Below the pieces are notes generated by a model. It had not been told where the DNA came from. It saw only the letters and a program-made list of their open reading frames with translations, and made no database searches. 64,000 nucleotides of DNA from an uncultured Cohaesibacter sp. (GTDB taxonomy: Bacteria; Pseudomonadota; Alphaproteobacteria; Rhizobiales; Cohaesibacteraceae), in contig NZ_OY821667.1 in assembly GCF_963682185.1 (NCBI RefSeq), forward strand, positions 3,547,501-3,611,500. Reading direction: 5' to 3'. The position numbers were made by a program, and so were the translations under genes. Positions 7,428 to 16,661 of the stretch are shown here, one piece after another. Numbering within the stretch: position 1 is the first letter of the stretch; each line of letters opens with the position of its first letter.

Positions 7428-10400
7428 GCCGCTTTGACAAGGACGGCAAAGGGGGCATGGTCGGCTTTTTCGTGCATCACCCCAATGCAGCCAACCTATT
7501 GATGATCATTCTGCTGGTGGCGGGCCTCTTTGCCTTGTCGCGTATGAACAGCCAGTTCTTCCCTACGACTGATTCAGATACCATCGAGATTTCCGTCAGT
7601 TGGTCTGGTGCCAGCGCCGAAGATGTAGAAGCCAACATTCTCGAGATCATCGAGCCCAAGGTGCGCTTCATCGATGGCATCGACAAGGTGACCTCTTTTG
7701 CGCGAGAAGGCAGCGCCTATATCATTCTCGAATTCAAGCAGGGCGTGGATATGCCGCAGGCCTTGCGGGATGTGGAATCCGCTGTCGATCTTATCACCAC
7801 ACTGCCCGATCTCGCCGATGATCCAACGGTTTCCTATCGCCAGTTCCGCGATGATGTGGCCCGGCTGATCCTCTCCGGCCCTTTTGACGAAGCGTCGCTC
7901 AGGGGCTTTGCCAAGGAAATGCGTGACGATCTCATTGACAGGGGCATTGATACAGTCAATTTCACCGGGCTACGGGACGAACAATATTTCGTTGGCCTTT
8001 CCGATTATGACATGCGCCGCCTCGGGCTGACCGTGCAGGATATCGGCAGTCAGATCGCTTCCAACAGCCGCGACCTGCCATCGGGCAACGTTCAGGACGG
8101 CTTCGAGAAACAAGTCCGCACGCTGGCCAACGAAGAGACACCGGAGAGCCTCTCGGATATCAAGATCATCTCCGGCATTGATGGCTCCAGCGTGGCTCTG
8201 GGCGATATTGCCCGTGTCGAACGGCGGCTGGACCCTGATGAGGTGCGAGGCATCATGCGCGGCGATTCCGCGATCCAGCTGATCGTCAAGCGCGCACCGA
8301 CGGCGGATTCTCTGGAAGCTTCGGGTATCGTCAACGACTATCTCAAATCCATTGAAGGTGTTTTCCCGCCGACGCTGAAAATCACCCAATATGACGCCTT
8401 GGCCGAAGCGCTGGTGGATCGCATCCTGCTGCTGGTCAAGAATGCCGCTTCGGGTATCATTCTGGTGATGGTTATTCTGGCGCTGTTCCTCAATCTGCGC
8501 ACGGCGCTTTGGGTCACGGCAGGCATTCCCATCTCCATGCTGGCCTCCTGCGTTGTGCTGCTGGCATTGGGCCAAAGCATCAACATGATGTCGCTCTTCT
8601 CCTTCATCATGATGTTGGGGGTTATCGTCGATGACGCCATCGTCGTCGGGGAGGAAACCACCACCCGCTATCAGGCCGGAGATCCCGGACCCATTGCCGC
8701 ACAAGGGGGCGGCAGCCGCATGTTGCTGCCCGTCACGGCGGCCTCGCTTACCACGGTCGCTGCCTTTGGCCCCATCCTGCTGATCGGCGGAGTAATCGGC
8801 CAGATGATGGGCGTTCTGCCGCTTGTCGTCATTGCCGTTTTGACGGCAAGCTTTGTGGAATGCTTCTTCATTCTGCCCGGCCATCTGGCGCACTCCATGA
8901 CACCCAGCCACAATCGAAACTGGAGTGTGCGTCGGGTCATTACCGTCGGCCTCATTCTGCTGCTGCCGATGGTGCTTTTCTATGGTCTTTCGCCCGAGAT
9001 GGTGGGCAAATTCGGCGGCGCGACCCAGTCTCTCTGGCAATGGCTACATGGTCTGTTTGCTGAAGGCAGCATGGTTGCGCTTCTGGTGTTCATTGCCGTT
9101 GCTGCGGCTATCTCCATCCTCATCGAAGCGCTGCATGTGCGCAAGCTGCGCCGCACCGATTTCCGCGCCAATCATGGCCGCATGAGCGAAAGCGCTTTCC
9201 GCAGAAAGTTTGACCGGGGCTTCAATGCGCTAAAGGACGGCCCATTCCGCAAGATTGTGACCCTCTCTTATGATTGGCGCTATACGACGCTGGCAATCTG
9301 TATTGCCGCAATGACAATCATGGGAGGCCTCGTTGCTGGCGGGCGGGTTGGCTTTGTCTTCTTCCCTTCGGCGGAAGCGGAAACCATCACCATTGCGATG
9401 ACCTTCAATGTGGGCATTCTGGAAGAAGACGCAGAGAGGATCGCCAAGCGTGTGGACGATGTCGTCTATCAAACCGAGCAGCAAATCGGCAAGGGCGAAA
9501 AACTGGTGATCGCATCCTTCGTCACGCTGGGTCAGTCTGGCCGCACCACAGCAGACAATGTCGCGTCCCTGCGCCTGCGCTTGACGCCATCGGAGCAGCG
9601 CACTATCCGCACGCCAGCCTTCATTCGGGCCCTCAATCGCAACATGCCGGAAGTGGCTGGGTTGAAACGCGCCTCCATTCGTGGTCAGCGCGGCGGCCCT
9701 CCGGGTGCCGATCTGGATATCCGCCTGACGGGCGGCAGTCCGGATGTGCTCAAGCGTGCGTCGATTGATCTACAGGAGCGGCTTTCCGCCTATCCGGGCG
9801 TTAGCGAGCTTGATGACAATATGCCCTACGGCAAACCGGAATTGACTCTGGCGCTGACGCCCCGCGGACGCAGCCTTGGCTTTACCGCCCAGACAGTCGG
9901 CGAGCAGGTGCGCGACCTGATTGAAGGCCGAACCGCCCGAAAGCTGGCCATTCTGGATGAAGAGGTGGAAGTGCGTCTGAAGCGGCTTTCCCATGCCAAT
10001 GTGGACAGTCTGCGCAGCCTTTGGCTGAAGAGTCCGCAAGACACCTTTGTGCCTCTCACCGAAGTGGTCTCGATCTCCGACCGGCAGGGCTTTTCCTCCA
10101 TTCAGCGCTTTGATGGCAAGACCACCATTGCTGTTACGGCTGATGTGGACGCAGAGGTGGTGACCGCTACCGAACTGGTCGCCGAGCTTGACCGGACCCT
10201 GATGCCTCAGATCGCCAGCCAATATGGCATCGATTATCATTTCTCCGGTCGCAACGAAGAGCGTATGGATGCCTTTGCAGATTTGCGCATCGGTTTGATG
10301 ATTGCGCTGGCGGCGATCTATATCATTCTCGCCTGGATCTTTGCCTCTTACACGCGCCCGTTTGCGATCATGATGATCATCCCCTTCGGGCTGGTCGGCG

Positions 10401-10825
10401 CTATCCTCGGGCATTATCTGCTCGGCTTCCAATTGACCATCCTGTCCCTCATCGGCCTGTTGGGGCTTGCGGGCATTCTGGTCAATGACTCGATCATTCT
10501 GGTCAGCCGTCTGGATGAGCGCATTGCCCATGGGCAAACCATACGTCACGCAGCGATCGGGGCAAGTTGCGATCGCTTACGGGCTGTTGTGTTGACCTCG
10601 CTCACCACAGTGGGAGGTTTGGCTCCGATGCTGTTTGAAACCTCTCCGCAGGCCCAGTTCCTCAAGCCCATGGCGATCACCATCGTCTTCGGACTGGCTG
10701 TGGCCACCCTGTTCGTGCTGTTTCTGGTGCCAAGCCTGTTTGGCGTCGGGGGAGACATCAAGCGAGGCCTGACCTTCCTTTTGCATGGCAACAAAGGGGC
10801 CGCCGAGCATAGTCCGGCGGAATAG
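7424..10825 (+). CDS. RND efflux permease (AcrB/hydrophobe-amphiphile type)
   Basis: This 1133-residue inner-membrane proton antiporter extrudes unknown substrates with the adaptor encoded just upstream. TM1 is at about residues 20-38. The proton-relay motif LGVIVDDAIVVGEE with paired Asp is intact in TM4, the FFILPGHL segment ends the first half, and the second half repeats the layout (GLAGILVNDSIILVSRLDE, with one Asp). Compared with AcrB (1049 residues) there is extra length in the central cytoplasmic loop: two additional hydrophobic stretches at about 505-522 and 549-569 before TM7. No TolC-like gene adjoins, so a shared outer-membrane channel is likely. Confidence 0.92.
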   Translation: MSRFDKDGKGGMVGFFVHHPNAANLLMIILLVAGLFALSRMNSQFFPTTDSDTIEISVSWSGASAEDVEANILEIIEPKVRFIDGIDKVTSFAREGSAYIILEFKQGVDMPQALRDVESAVDLITTLPDLADDPTVSYRQFRDDVARLILSGPFDEASLRGFAKEMRDDLIDRGIDTVNFTGLRDEQYFVGLSDYDMRRLGLTVQDIGSQIASNSRDLPSGNVQDGFEKQVRTLANEETPESLSDIKIISGIDGSSVALGDIARVERRLDPDEVRGIMRGDSAIQLIVKRAPTADSLEASGIVNDYLKSIEGVFPPTLKITQYDALAEALVDRILLLVKNAASGIILVMVILALFLNLRTALWVTAGIPISMLASCVVLLALGQSINMMSLFSFIMMLGVIVDDAIVVGEETTTRYQAGDPGPIAAQGGGSRMLLPVTAASLTTVAAFGPILLIGGVIGQMMGVLPLVVIAVLTASFVECFFILPGHLAHSMTPSHNRNWSVRRVITVGLILLLPMVLFYGLSPEMVGKFGGATQSLWQWLHGLFAEGSMVALLVFIAVAAAISILIEALHVRKLRRTDFRANHGRMSESAFRRKFDRGFNALKDGPFRKIVTLSYDWRYTTLAICIAAMTIMGGLVAGGRVGFVFFPSAEAETITIAMTFNVGILEEDAERIAKRVDDVVYQTEQQIGKGEKLVIASFVTLGQSGRTTADNVASLRLRLTPSEQRTIRTPAFIRALNRNMPEVAGLKRASIRGQRGGPPGADLDIRLTGGSPDVLKRASIDLQERLSAYPGVSELDDNMPYGKPELTLALTPRGRSLGFTAQTVGEQVRDLIEGRTARKLAILDEEVEVRLKRLSHANVDSLRSLWLKSPQDTFVPLTEVVSISDRQGFSSIQRFDGKTTIAVTADVDAEVVTATELVAELDRTLMPQIASQYGIDYHFSGRNEERMDAFADLRIGLMIALAAIYIILAWIFASYTRPFAIMMIIPFGLVGAILGHYLLGFQLTILSLIGLLGLAGILVNDSIILVSRLDERIAHGQTIRHAAIGASCDRLRAVVLTSLTTVGGLAPMLFETSPQAQFLKPMAITIVFGLAVATLFVLFLVPSLFGVGGDIKRGLTFLLHGNKGAAEHSPAE

Positions 10826-10865
10826 GATGCAGGATACGTCTAGGGAGAAGTGAACCCCCGGCAAC

Positions 10866-10901
10866 AAAAACGCGCGAGGTCAGGTGTCTGACCGTCGCGC
10901 G
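10866..10901 (-). terminator. Terminator of the DUF2189 gene
   Basis: A strong stem (CGCGCGAGGTCA 10871-10882 and TGACCGTCGCGCG 10889-10901, with one bulged base) is followed on the minus strand by five Ts. It lies about 120 bp beyond the stop of the minus-strand gene and 45 bp beyond the end of the plus-strand pump gene, so it may also slow transcripts from that side. Confidence 0.7.
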
Positions 10902-11022
10902 GCTGATGGCTTGTCTTGTGCCGGTTGGGCTTCGGCTCTTTCCACTCCCGTTTGGGGTGCACGGAGAGCTGCGTGAAAGTCAAGACAAGTCAGCATAGTT
11001 GTTGAATGCCATCATTCGTTTC

Positions 11023-11883
11023 TTATGCTTGCTTCTCCGCGACGCCATCAACAGCGTCCACAAAGCGGACTGCGCGCCGGTAAAGATGCCATGTGGCATG
11101 ACCCAGCAACGGCAGAATGATCACCAGACCAAGCAGGAAAGAGGCCAGACAGATCATCATCAAAAAGCCGATAAAGATGCCCCAGCTGATCATCACCTTC
11201 TTGTTCGACATAACGCATTTGATCGACGTGATCATGGCGGTGATGAAATCCACATCCTTGTGCAGCAGCATGGGAAAGGAAATCGCCGTAATCGAGAAGA
11301 CTGCAAGACTGAGCAAGGCTCCGATCAGATTGCCCGCCAGAAGAAACATGGCTCCCTGTGGCGTCAACAGGATCGTGTCGATCAAGGCCGCCGGATTGAC
11401 CGGATGCAGCCCGAAAAAGATCACATACAGGAAAATCGCGATGTCGATCCAGATGATGAAGGCAAATCCGGTGATCAGGGCCATCCAGCGCAACTCCTTG
11501 GAGCGTTCGCCAAAGACGGCGCCAAAAATCTGGGCCGGTGCAATCTCAAGACCCTCTTCGCGTCGGCGACTGACTTCATAAAGGCCGGCTGCCACAAAGG
11601 GGGCGATGAGGGCGAAGCCGGAGGCCAGCGGATAGACCAGATAAGGCATGTTGTAGGCGGAAAGCATCCAAAAGAGAAACCAGCCTCCAAGAGCGTAAAA
11701 TCCGCCAAAGAACAAACCATACAGAGCGTTGCCCCGAAAATCTCGCAAGCCCGCGCTGAGCGCTTCGGACAGATCATCCATGCTGAGTGGCTGCAATACC
11801 GGCTTTTCGGCACGGCTGTCTGTCGGCCTACCCGGCGTGGACGATAAAGCTGAAAAATCCTGAGCAACGTCGGTCACGTTCAT
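11023..11883 (-). CDS. DUF2189 family integral membrane protein
   Basis: A polytopic inner-membrane protein of 286 residues from the start chosen here. The conserved DUF2189 opening (SEALSAGLRDFRGNALYGLF, then GGFYALGGW) is followed by about six hydrophobic helices, a cytoplasmic segment YEVSRRREEGLE, and the GHATWHLYRRAV end. The function of the family is unknown; some relatives sit near cytochrome oxidase or stress genes, which is not the case here. ATG 11883 has GGGAGG directly abutting it, which is unusually close. An upstream ATG at 11943 has GAGGAGG with 2-nt spacing and would add 20 residues. The choice is uncertain. Confidence 0.85.
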   Translation of the reverse strand: MNVTDVAQDFSALSSTPGRPTDSRAEKPVLQPLSMDDLSEALSAGLRDFRGNALYGLFFGGFYALGGWFLFWMLSAYNMPYLVYPLASGFALIAPFVAAGLYEVSRRREEGLEIAPAQIFGAVFGERSKELRWMALITGFAFIIWIDIAIFLYVIFFGLHPVNPAALIDTILLTPQGAMFLLAGNLIGALLSLAVFSITAISFPMLLHKDVDFITAMITSIKCVMSNKKVMISWGIFIGFLMMICLASFLLGLVIILPLLGHATWHLYRRAVRFVDAVDGVAEKQA

Positions 11884-12328
11884 CCTCCCGCAAAATGCTG
11901 GCGGTGGCGACATGCTTGGCTTCCCGCGTGTCTCGCCCGCCATTTCCTCCTCATGCTTGACATCTAGGCTAACGCGAATTAGGTGCGACAGAAAGTCGCA
12001 ATTGGTTCTAATCTGAACGAGAAGGAAAGATGTGTGGGAGCAGCACATTCCGAGGAAAACTCTAAGACACTGCAAATATTAATTAAACAGGACTTTGCCC
12101 CGAATTGACGTTCGTCGCCGGGGGTAGTGACTCACAAAAAGTTTATCGCGTTTGTCAGCTCTGGGCCAAGCGGCACAGTTTCCAGAGCGAATAACAGGGC
12201 GCTTGGTTTAAGGCGAGCTGGCCACCAGAGAAATGGTTTCGGGCCTATTTGCCAATGGCTACCATCGACCCTATATGACACTGTACGCGACACGCACATA
12301 CAATCCGCAAGCAATAAACGGGCCTTTG

Positions 12329-12601
12329 ATGTTCATCTGCCACTGTAACAAAATTACCGATCATGAGATTCTCGAGATAGCGGACAGGCTCGCCAAAGAG
12401 GATCCAGATGCCCCGATCCATTCCAATCAGATCTATCAGGGGCGCGGCTGCAAAGCCAAATGTGGCTGTTGCCGTCCGATGATTGAAGCGATCCTGTTGC
12501 AGAATGGCTATGACGTTGCCATTGCCCGTACCGATGAGATCGCCCGTGCCAAGCAACCCAGTTTCCATGGTGCGCCGAATGATTGCCCCGGCTTCTCCTG
12601 A
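12329..12601 (+). CDS. Bacterioferritin-associated ferredoxin-like (2Fe-2S) protein
   Basis: The 90-residue protein has the BFD-like [2Fe-2S] domain: CHC near the N-terminus (residues 4-6) and a second cluster CKAKCGCC around residue 40-50. In E. coli, Bfd reduces the haem of bacterioferritin so that iron is released. It lies 232 bp upstream of a bacterioferritin gene on the same strand, which fits that partnership. The start ATG 12329 lacks a good Shine-Dalgarno; longer in-frame starts give sequence unlike the family. The 40 residues after the domain are not conserved in length with E. coli Bfd (64 residues). Confidence 0.85.
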   Translation: MFICHCNKITDHEILEIADRLAKEDPDAPIHSNQIYQGRGCKAKCGCCRPMIEAILLQNGYDVAIARTDEIARAKQPSFHGAPNDCPGFS

Positions 12602-12833
12602 AATCTTTACCAAATTTCGTACGGAGATTTTGACCAGATCGACGGGGCGTGGTTTACTTTCTTCTTGGTGACTCGGGCCAGTCCGCTTTGTGCTCTGGAT
12701 CATATGGGTGTAAGCTTCGCACACTATTGTTCTCACAGACGCAGGGCAAACAGAGACATCGACCAGAGACAAGACTGGCCATTTTGGCTTAATTCAACGT
12801 TGAAACCTGACTATTACATTCAAAGGGACCATC

Positions 12834-13322
12834 ATGAAGGGCAACGAGACAGTAATTGAATTTTTAAACAAAGGCTTGCGCAGTGAACTGACGGCTGTCA
12901 GCCAATATTGGCTGCATTTCCGTCTGCTGGAAGACTGGGGCTTTTCGAAGATGGCGGCCAAATGGCGCGAGGAATCCATCGAGGAAATGCAGCATGCGGA
13001 TAAATTCATCGAACGCATCCTGTTTCTGGAAGGGCATCCGAACCTGCAGATGCTTGACCCCCTGATGATCGGCCAGTCCATCAAGGAAATTCTTGAGAGC
13101 GACCTGAAGGGCGAAATCTCTGCGCGGACGCTCTATAAAGAAGGGCGCGACGCCTGCAACGACGCTGGCGACTATATCAGCATGAAGCTGTTTGAAGAGC
13201 TGATGGCAGACGAAGAAGGCCATATCGACTTCCTCGAAACCCAGCTCAATTTGCTTGAAACGCTCGGCAAGGAAAAATACTCCCAATTGCAGGCTGATAG
13301 TGCCGGTGCCGAAGAGGACTAA
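12834..13322 (+). CDS. bfr: Bacterioferritin
   Basis: This 162-residue haem-containing ferritin of the 24-mer type oxidises Fe(II) and stores it as mineral. The ferroxidase ligands line up with the family: Glu18 (LRSEL), then EEMQH (Glu51, Met52 the haem ligand, His54), Glu94 region (LKGEISA) and DEEGHID (Glu and His). The start [15 protein letters not shown] is the standard Bfr N-terminus, with AAAGGG just upstream. It follows the Bfd-like gene, giving a store-and-release pair. A good terminator follows. Confidence 0.96.
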   Translation: MKGNETVIEFLNKGLRSELTAVSQYWLHFRLLEDWGFSKMAAKWREESIEEMQHADKFIERILFLEGHPNLQMLDPLMIGQSIKEILESDLKGEISARTLYKEGRDACNDAGDYISMKLFEELMADEEGHIDFLETQLNLLETLGKEKYSQLQADSAGAEED

Positions 13323-13368
13323 ACGCCTCTCGTGCAAGCCTCCTTTATCGATTGACCAAATGTCATCT

Positions 13369-13402
13369 AGCCTCGTTGCCTGTCTGGCTGCGAGGCTTTT
13401 CA
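13369..13402 (+). terminator. Terminator of bfr
   Basis: A 7-bp perfect stem AGCCTCG (13369-13375) and CGAGGCT (13391-13397) is followed by TTTTC, 47 bp after the bfr stop. The 15-nt loop is large but contains further partial pairing. Confidence 0.65.
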
Positions 13403-13546
13403 TTTGGCGTTGATACCAAAGGGAGAGATCAACCACGTTTCAACCACTTGTGAATTGACCGTGTAGTGTGGAAGCTGAAACAAACAGCAAAAGCAAAACA
13501 CAAGCCACCGCAAGTATAATGCGGATCAAGAACAGGAGAGATTGCC

Positions 13547-14836
13547 ATGATCGCACGACCTTTGACTGCGGGCTATTCCAAGGCGCCTATCACTGCCCTT
13601 CCCCCCCGCCAAACGCGATCGACTGTCTTGAAAAAGGCTGTGCTGGCAGCTGCCTTTGCGGCCTTGCCATCCATGGTGCAGGCCGGAGCCGTCGATGTAA
13701 AAGACTGGCCTGCCGTGCTGGAAAAAGCCAAGGGGCAAACGGTCTATTTCCACGCATGGGGCGGGGCTGATCGCATCAATGCCTATATCGATTGGGCGGG
13801 AGCGAAGGTGAAAGAGCGCTATGGCGTCACCGTCAAGCATGTCAAGGTGGGGGACACGGCCAATGTGGTTTCCCAGATCATCGCAGAAAAAGCAGCTGGC
13901 AAGGAAGATGGTGGCTCGGTTGATCTGGTCTGGATCAATGGAGAGAATTTTGCATCCCTGAAGGAAAAGGGATTGCTACTGCCCATGAGCTGGGCGCCGG
14001 ATCTGCCCAATTATCAATTTGCCGATGTCAAAGGCAAGCCAACCCTTACCACCGATTTCACCGTGCCAACCGATGGGCTGGAAAGCCCTTGGGGCATGGC
14101 GCAGCTGTCCTTCTATTATGATAGCGCCATCACCCAAGATGTGCCAAAGTCAGCCACAGCATTGCTCGATTGGGCCAAGGCCCATCCGGGGCGTTTCGCC
14201 TATCCGAAGCCGCCGGATTTTCTTGGTTCCACCTTCCTCAAGCAATTGGCGCTTGAGCTGGCTGATGATCCGTCCGTGCTCTCCCGTCCGGTGACAGAGG
14301 AAAATTACAAGGCCGTGTCCGATAAGCTCTTCGCCTATCTGGATGCCTTGCATCCCTATCTCTGGCGCGAAGCCAAGGCCTTTCCGGACAATGTGTCGAG
14401 CCTGAAGAATCTGCTGGCCGATGGTGAAATCGAAATCGCTTTCACCTTCAATCCCGGTGATGCCTCTGCGGCCATTGCCAATGATGAATTGCCCGACACG
14501 GTGCGCTCCTTCACCTTTGAAGGGGGGACAATCGGCAACAGTCATTTTGTAGCCATCCCCTTTAACGCCAATGCAAAGGAAGGGGCGATGGTGCTCGCCG
14601 ACTTCCTGCTTTCCCCTGAGGCGCAGGCTCGCAAGCAAGACCCCGCCATCTGGGGCGACCCAACGGTTCTGGATATCACCAGCTTGACTGAGAAAGACAA
14701 GGCTCGCTTTGATGCGCTGGAGCTTGGCGTGGCGACACTGAAGCCGGAAGACTTCGGCCCCGCTCTGCCAGAGCCCCATGCCTCATGGATGGAGCGGCTG
14801 GAGAAAGACTGGACCAGCCTTTACGGCGTGCAGTGA
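13547..14836 (+). CDS. ynjB: YnjB-type ABC transporter substrate-binding protein
   Basis: The 429-residue exported protein has a long N-terminal region with a hydrophobic core at about residues 28-43 (VLKKAVLAAAFAALPSM) ending VQAGA, consistent with a Sec signal. The mature part (TVYFHAWGGADRINAYIDWAG, later VDLVWINGENFASLK) belongs to the YnjB group of the extracellular solute-binding superfamily related to thiamine, iron and polyamine binders. It is followed by a fused two-domain permease and an ATPase in the E. coli ynjBCD order. The ligand of this family has not been established to my knowledge, so I give none. The start follows CAGGAGAG. Confidence 0.88.
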   Translation: MIARPLTAGYSKAPITALPPRQTRSTVLKKAVLAAAFAALPSMVQAGAVDVKDWPAVLEKAKGQTVYFHAWGGADRINAYIDWAGAKVKERYGVTVKHVKVGDTANVVSQIIAEKAAGKEDGGSVDLVWINGENFASLKEKGLLLPMSWAPDLPNYQFADVKGKPTLTTDFTVPTDGLESPWGMAQLSFYYDSAITQDVPKSATALLDWAKAHPGRFAYPKPPDFLGSTFLKQLALELADDPSVLSRPVTEENYKAVSDKLFAYLDALHPYLWREAKAFPDNVSSLKNLLADGEIEIAFTFNPGDASAAIANDELPDTVRSFTFEGGTIGNSHFVAIPFNANAKEGAMVLADFLLSPEAQARKQDPAIWGDPTVLDITSLTEKDKARFDALELGVATLKPEDFGPALPEPHASWMERLEKDWTSLYGVQ

Positions 14837-14905
14837 TTGCACCAAGAGCGATAAACAGGAAGGGGCAGCCCTGAGGCTGGCCCCTGATCGGAACGAGACC
14901 CCACC

Positions 14906-16603
14906 ATGCGCTTTCGGCCCCTCCATAGTGCCCCGATGCTGACCAGCCTGCTGATGCTTGGGCCGGTTCTGGCCGGATTGCTGGGCGCGCTGTTGCCCGC
15001 CTTTGGCTGGTTGCCGGTGCTGGGGGGCGATAGCCTGACTTTGGAGCCCGTACGGGCGCTTCTTGCGACTCCAGGCCTTGCACGCTCCATCGCACTTAGC
15101 TTGGCAAGTGGACTATTGGCGACCCTGTTGGCCATGCTGATGGTGATCGGCCTGCTCAGTGCATGGTCTGGCACAAGGCTGTTTCGCTGGATGGTGCGGC
15201 TGATCTCGCCGCTGCTCTCCATTCCCCATGCGGCGACGGCGCTCGGATTTGCCTTTTTGCTGGCGCCATCGGGCTGGATTGTGCGGATGATCTCTCCAGA
15301 GCTGACCGGCTGGAGCCGGCCGCCGGACTGGTTTTTCCCTCATGATCCTTATGGTCTTGCCATGATTGCGGGACTGACGATCAAGGAATTGCCGTTTTTG
15401 CTACTTGTCAGTCTTGCCGCTCTGCCACAGATTGAGCCGCGCCGGACGCAAAATCTTGTACGCAGTCTTGGCTATGGGCCTATGGTCGGCTGGTTGCATG
15501 CTGTCTGGCCGCGTCTTTATCGACAGATCCGCCTGCCGATCTTTGCTGTCATCGCCTATGCTTCGTCCGTGGTGGATGTCGCCCTCATTCTGGGGCCAAC
15601 CAACCCGCCACCACTGGCGGTGCAGCTGGTGCGCTGGATGAGTGATCCGGACCTCTCGATGCGTTTTCTGGCATCCGCTGGTGCCATCCTGCAATTGCTT
15701 GTTACGCTGGCCGCGCTGGGGATCTGGTGGGGCGGAGAGCGGATGGCCAGCCGGTTGCTTGGCTGCCTTGTTCAATCCGGCTTGCGCTGTCAGCGAGACG
15801 AATGGGCCCGACGCCTTGCTGCATCGCTCAATGTAGCTGCCGTGTTGTTTATGCTGCTAAGCCTTGGGGGCCTTGTGCTTTGGTCTTTTGCGGGCTTCTG
15901 GCGATTTCCCGATGCGGTTCCCGTTAGCCTTTCCCTTAATACATGGATGCGGCAGGGGCCGATGCTTATGGAGCCGCTTTATAACGCCGTGCTCATTGGT
16001 GGACTGGCGACCGTTGTCGGCATTGTCATGACCCTTGCCGCGCTGGAAGCCCAAAGCCGCATGGGTAAACGATCCGGGCGCAGCGCCATGGTGATCCTCT
16101 ATCTGCCACTGATCGTGCCACAGGTCGCCTTTCTATTCGGATTGCAGTTGATCCTGCTGACCGTCAATGCCAGCTACGCGCTCTGGGCGCTGGTGTTTGG
16201 CCACCTGATCTTCACCTTGCCCTATATCTTTTTGTCGCTGAGCGACCAGTGGCATGCCCTTGATACGCGCTATATGCAGATGGCAACGGCCCTTGGCCGC
16301 AGCGCGTGGGCCATTTTCTGGCGGGTGCGCCTGCCGATGTTGCTTCGCCCGATTCTGACGGCGGCGGCTGTAGGCTTTGCTGTCTCTATCGGGCAGTATC
16401 TGCCAACGCTGCTGATCGGTGGCGGACGCTGGGAAACCATCACCACCGAAGCGGTGGCCTTGAGCGCGGGAGGCAACCGGCGTCTGATCGGCGTTTATGC
16501 CCTCATGCAGATGCTGCTTCCTTTCGTGGGATTTCTCATTGCCACACTGATCCCGACCCTGTTCTATAAAAACCGGCGTGGTATGACACCAGCCGACCGC
16601 TGA
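14906..16603 (+). CDS. ynjC: YnjC-type ABC permease with two fused membrane domains
   Basis: The 565-residue inner-membrane protein has about twelve hydrophobic helices in two homologous halves, each with a binding-protein-dependent permease (BPD) loop. The first half carries the segment around RSLGYGPMVGWLHAVWPRLY, the second ATALGRSAWAIFWRVRLPML, both variants of the EAA cytoplasmic loop that docks to the ATPase. Such fused permeases are typical of YnjC and of the ThiP/FbpB group. It lies 69 bp after the binding protein and 58 bp before the ATPase. Confidence 0.88.
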   Translation: MRFRPLHSAPMLTSLLMLGPVLAGLLGALLPAFGWLPVLGGDSLTLEPVRALLATPGLARSIALSLASGLLATLLAMLMVIGLLSAWSGTRLFRWMVRLISPLLSIPHAATALGFAFLLAPSGWIVRMISPELTGWSRPPDWFFPHDPYGLAMIAGLTIKELPFLLLVSLAALPQIEPRRTQNLVRSLGYGPMVGWLHAVWPRLYRQIRLPIFAVIAYASSVVDVALILGPTNPPPLAVQLVRWMSDPDLSMRFLASAGAILQLLVTLAALGIWWGGERMASRLLGCLVQSGLRCQRDEWARRLAASLNVAAVLFMLLSLGGLVLWSFAGFWRFPDAVPVSLSLNTWMRQGPMLMEPLYNAVLIGGLATVVGIVMTLAALEAQSRMGKRSGRSAMVILYLPLIVPQVAFLFGLQLILLTVNASYALWALVFGHLIFTLPYIFLSLSDQWHALDTRYMQMATALGRSAWAIFWRVRLPMLLRPILTAAAVGFAVSIGQYLPTLLIGGGRWETITTEAVALSAGGNRRLIGVYALMQMLLPFVGFLIATLIPTLFYKNRRGMTPADR

Positions 16604-16661
16604 TCTGCTGCTTTTCTAACAAAGCAGCGCAGCAGCAAGAGAAGATTTCAAAGAGACCTGT

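Noticed and set aside
7970-9040. 356-codon minus-strand frame opposite the RND permease
   Set aside because: Extremely Gln/His/Asp-rich product with no hydrophobic core, as expected of the complement of transmembrane coding sequence.
13437-13546. TPP riboswitch upstream of the ynjB-type gene
   Set aside because: The conserved CTGAGA and ACCTGATC-type thi-box segments are absent.
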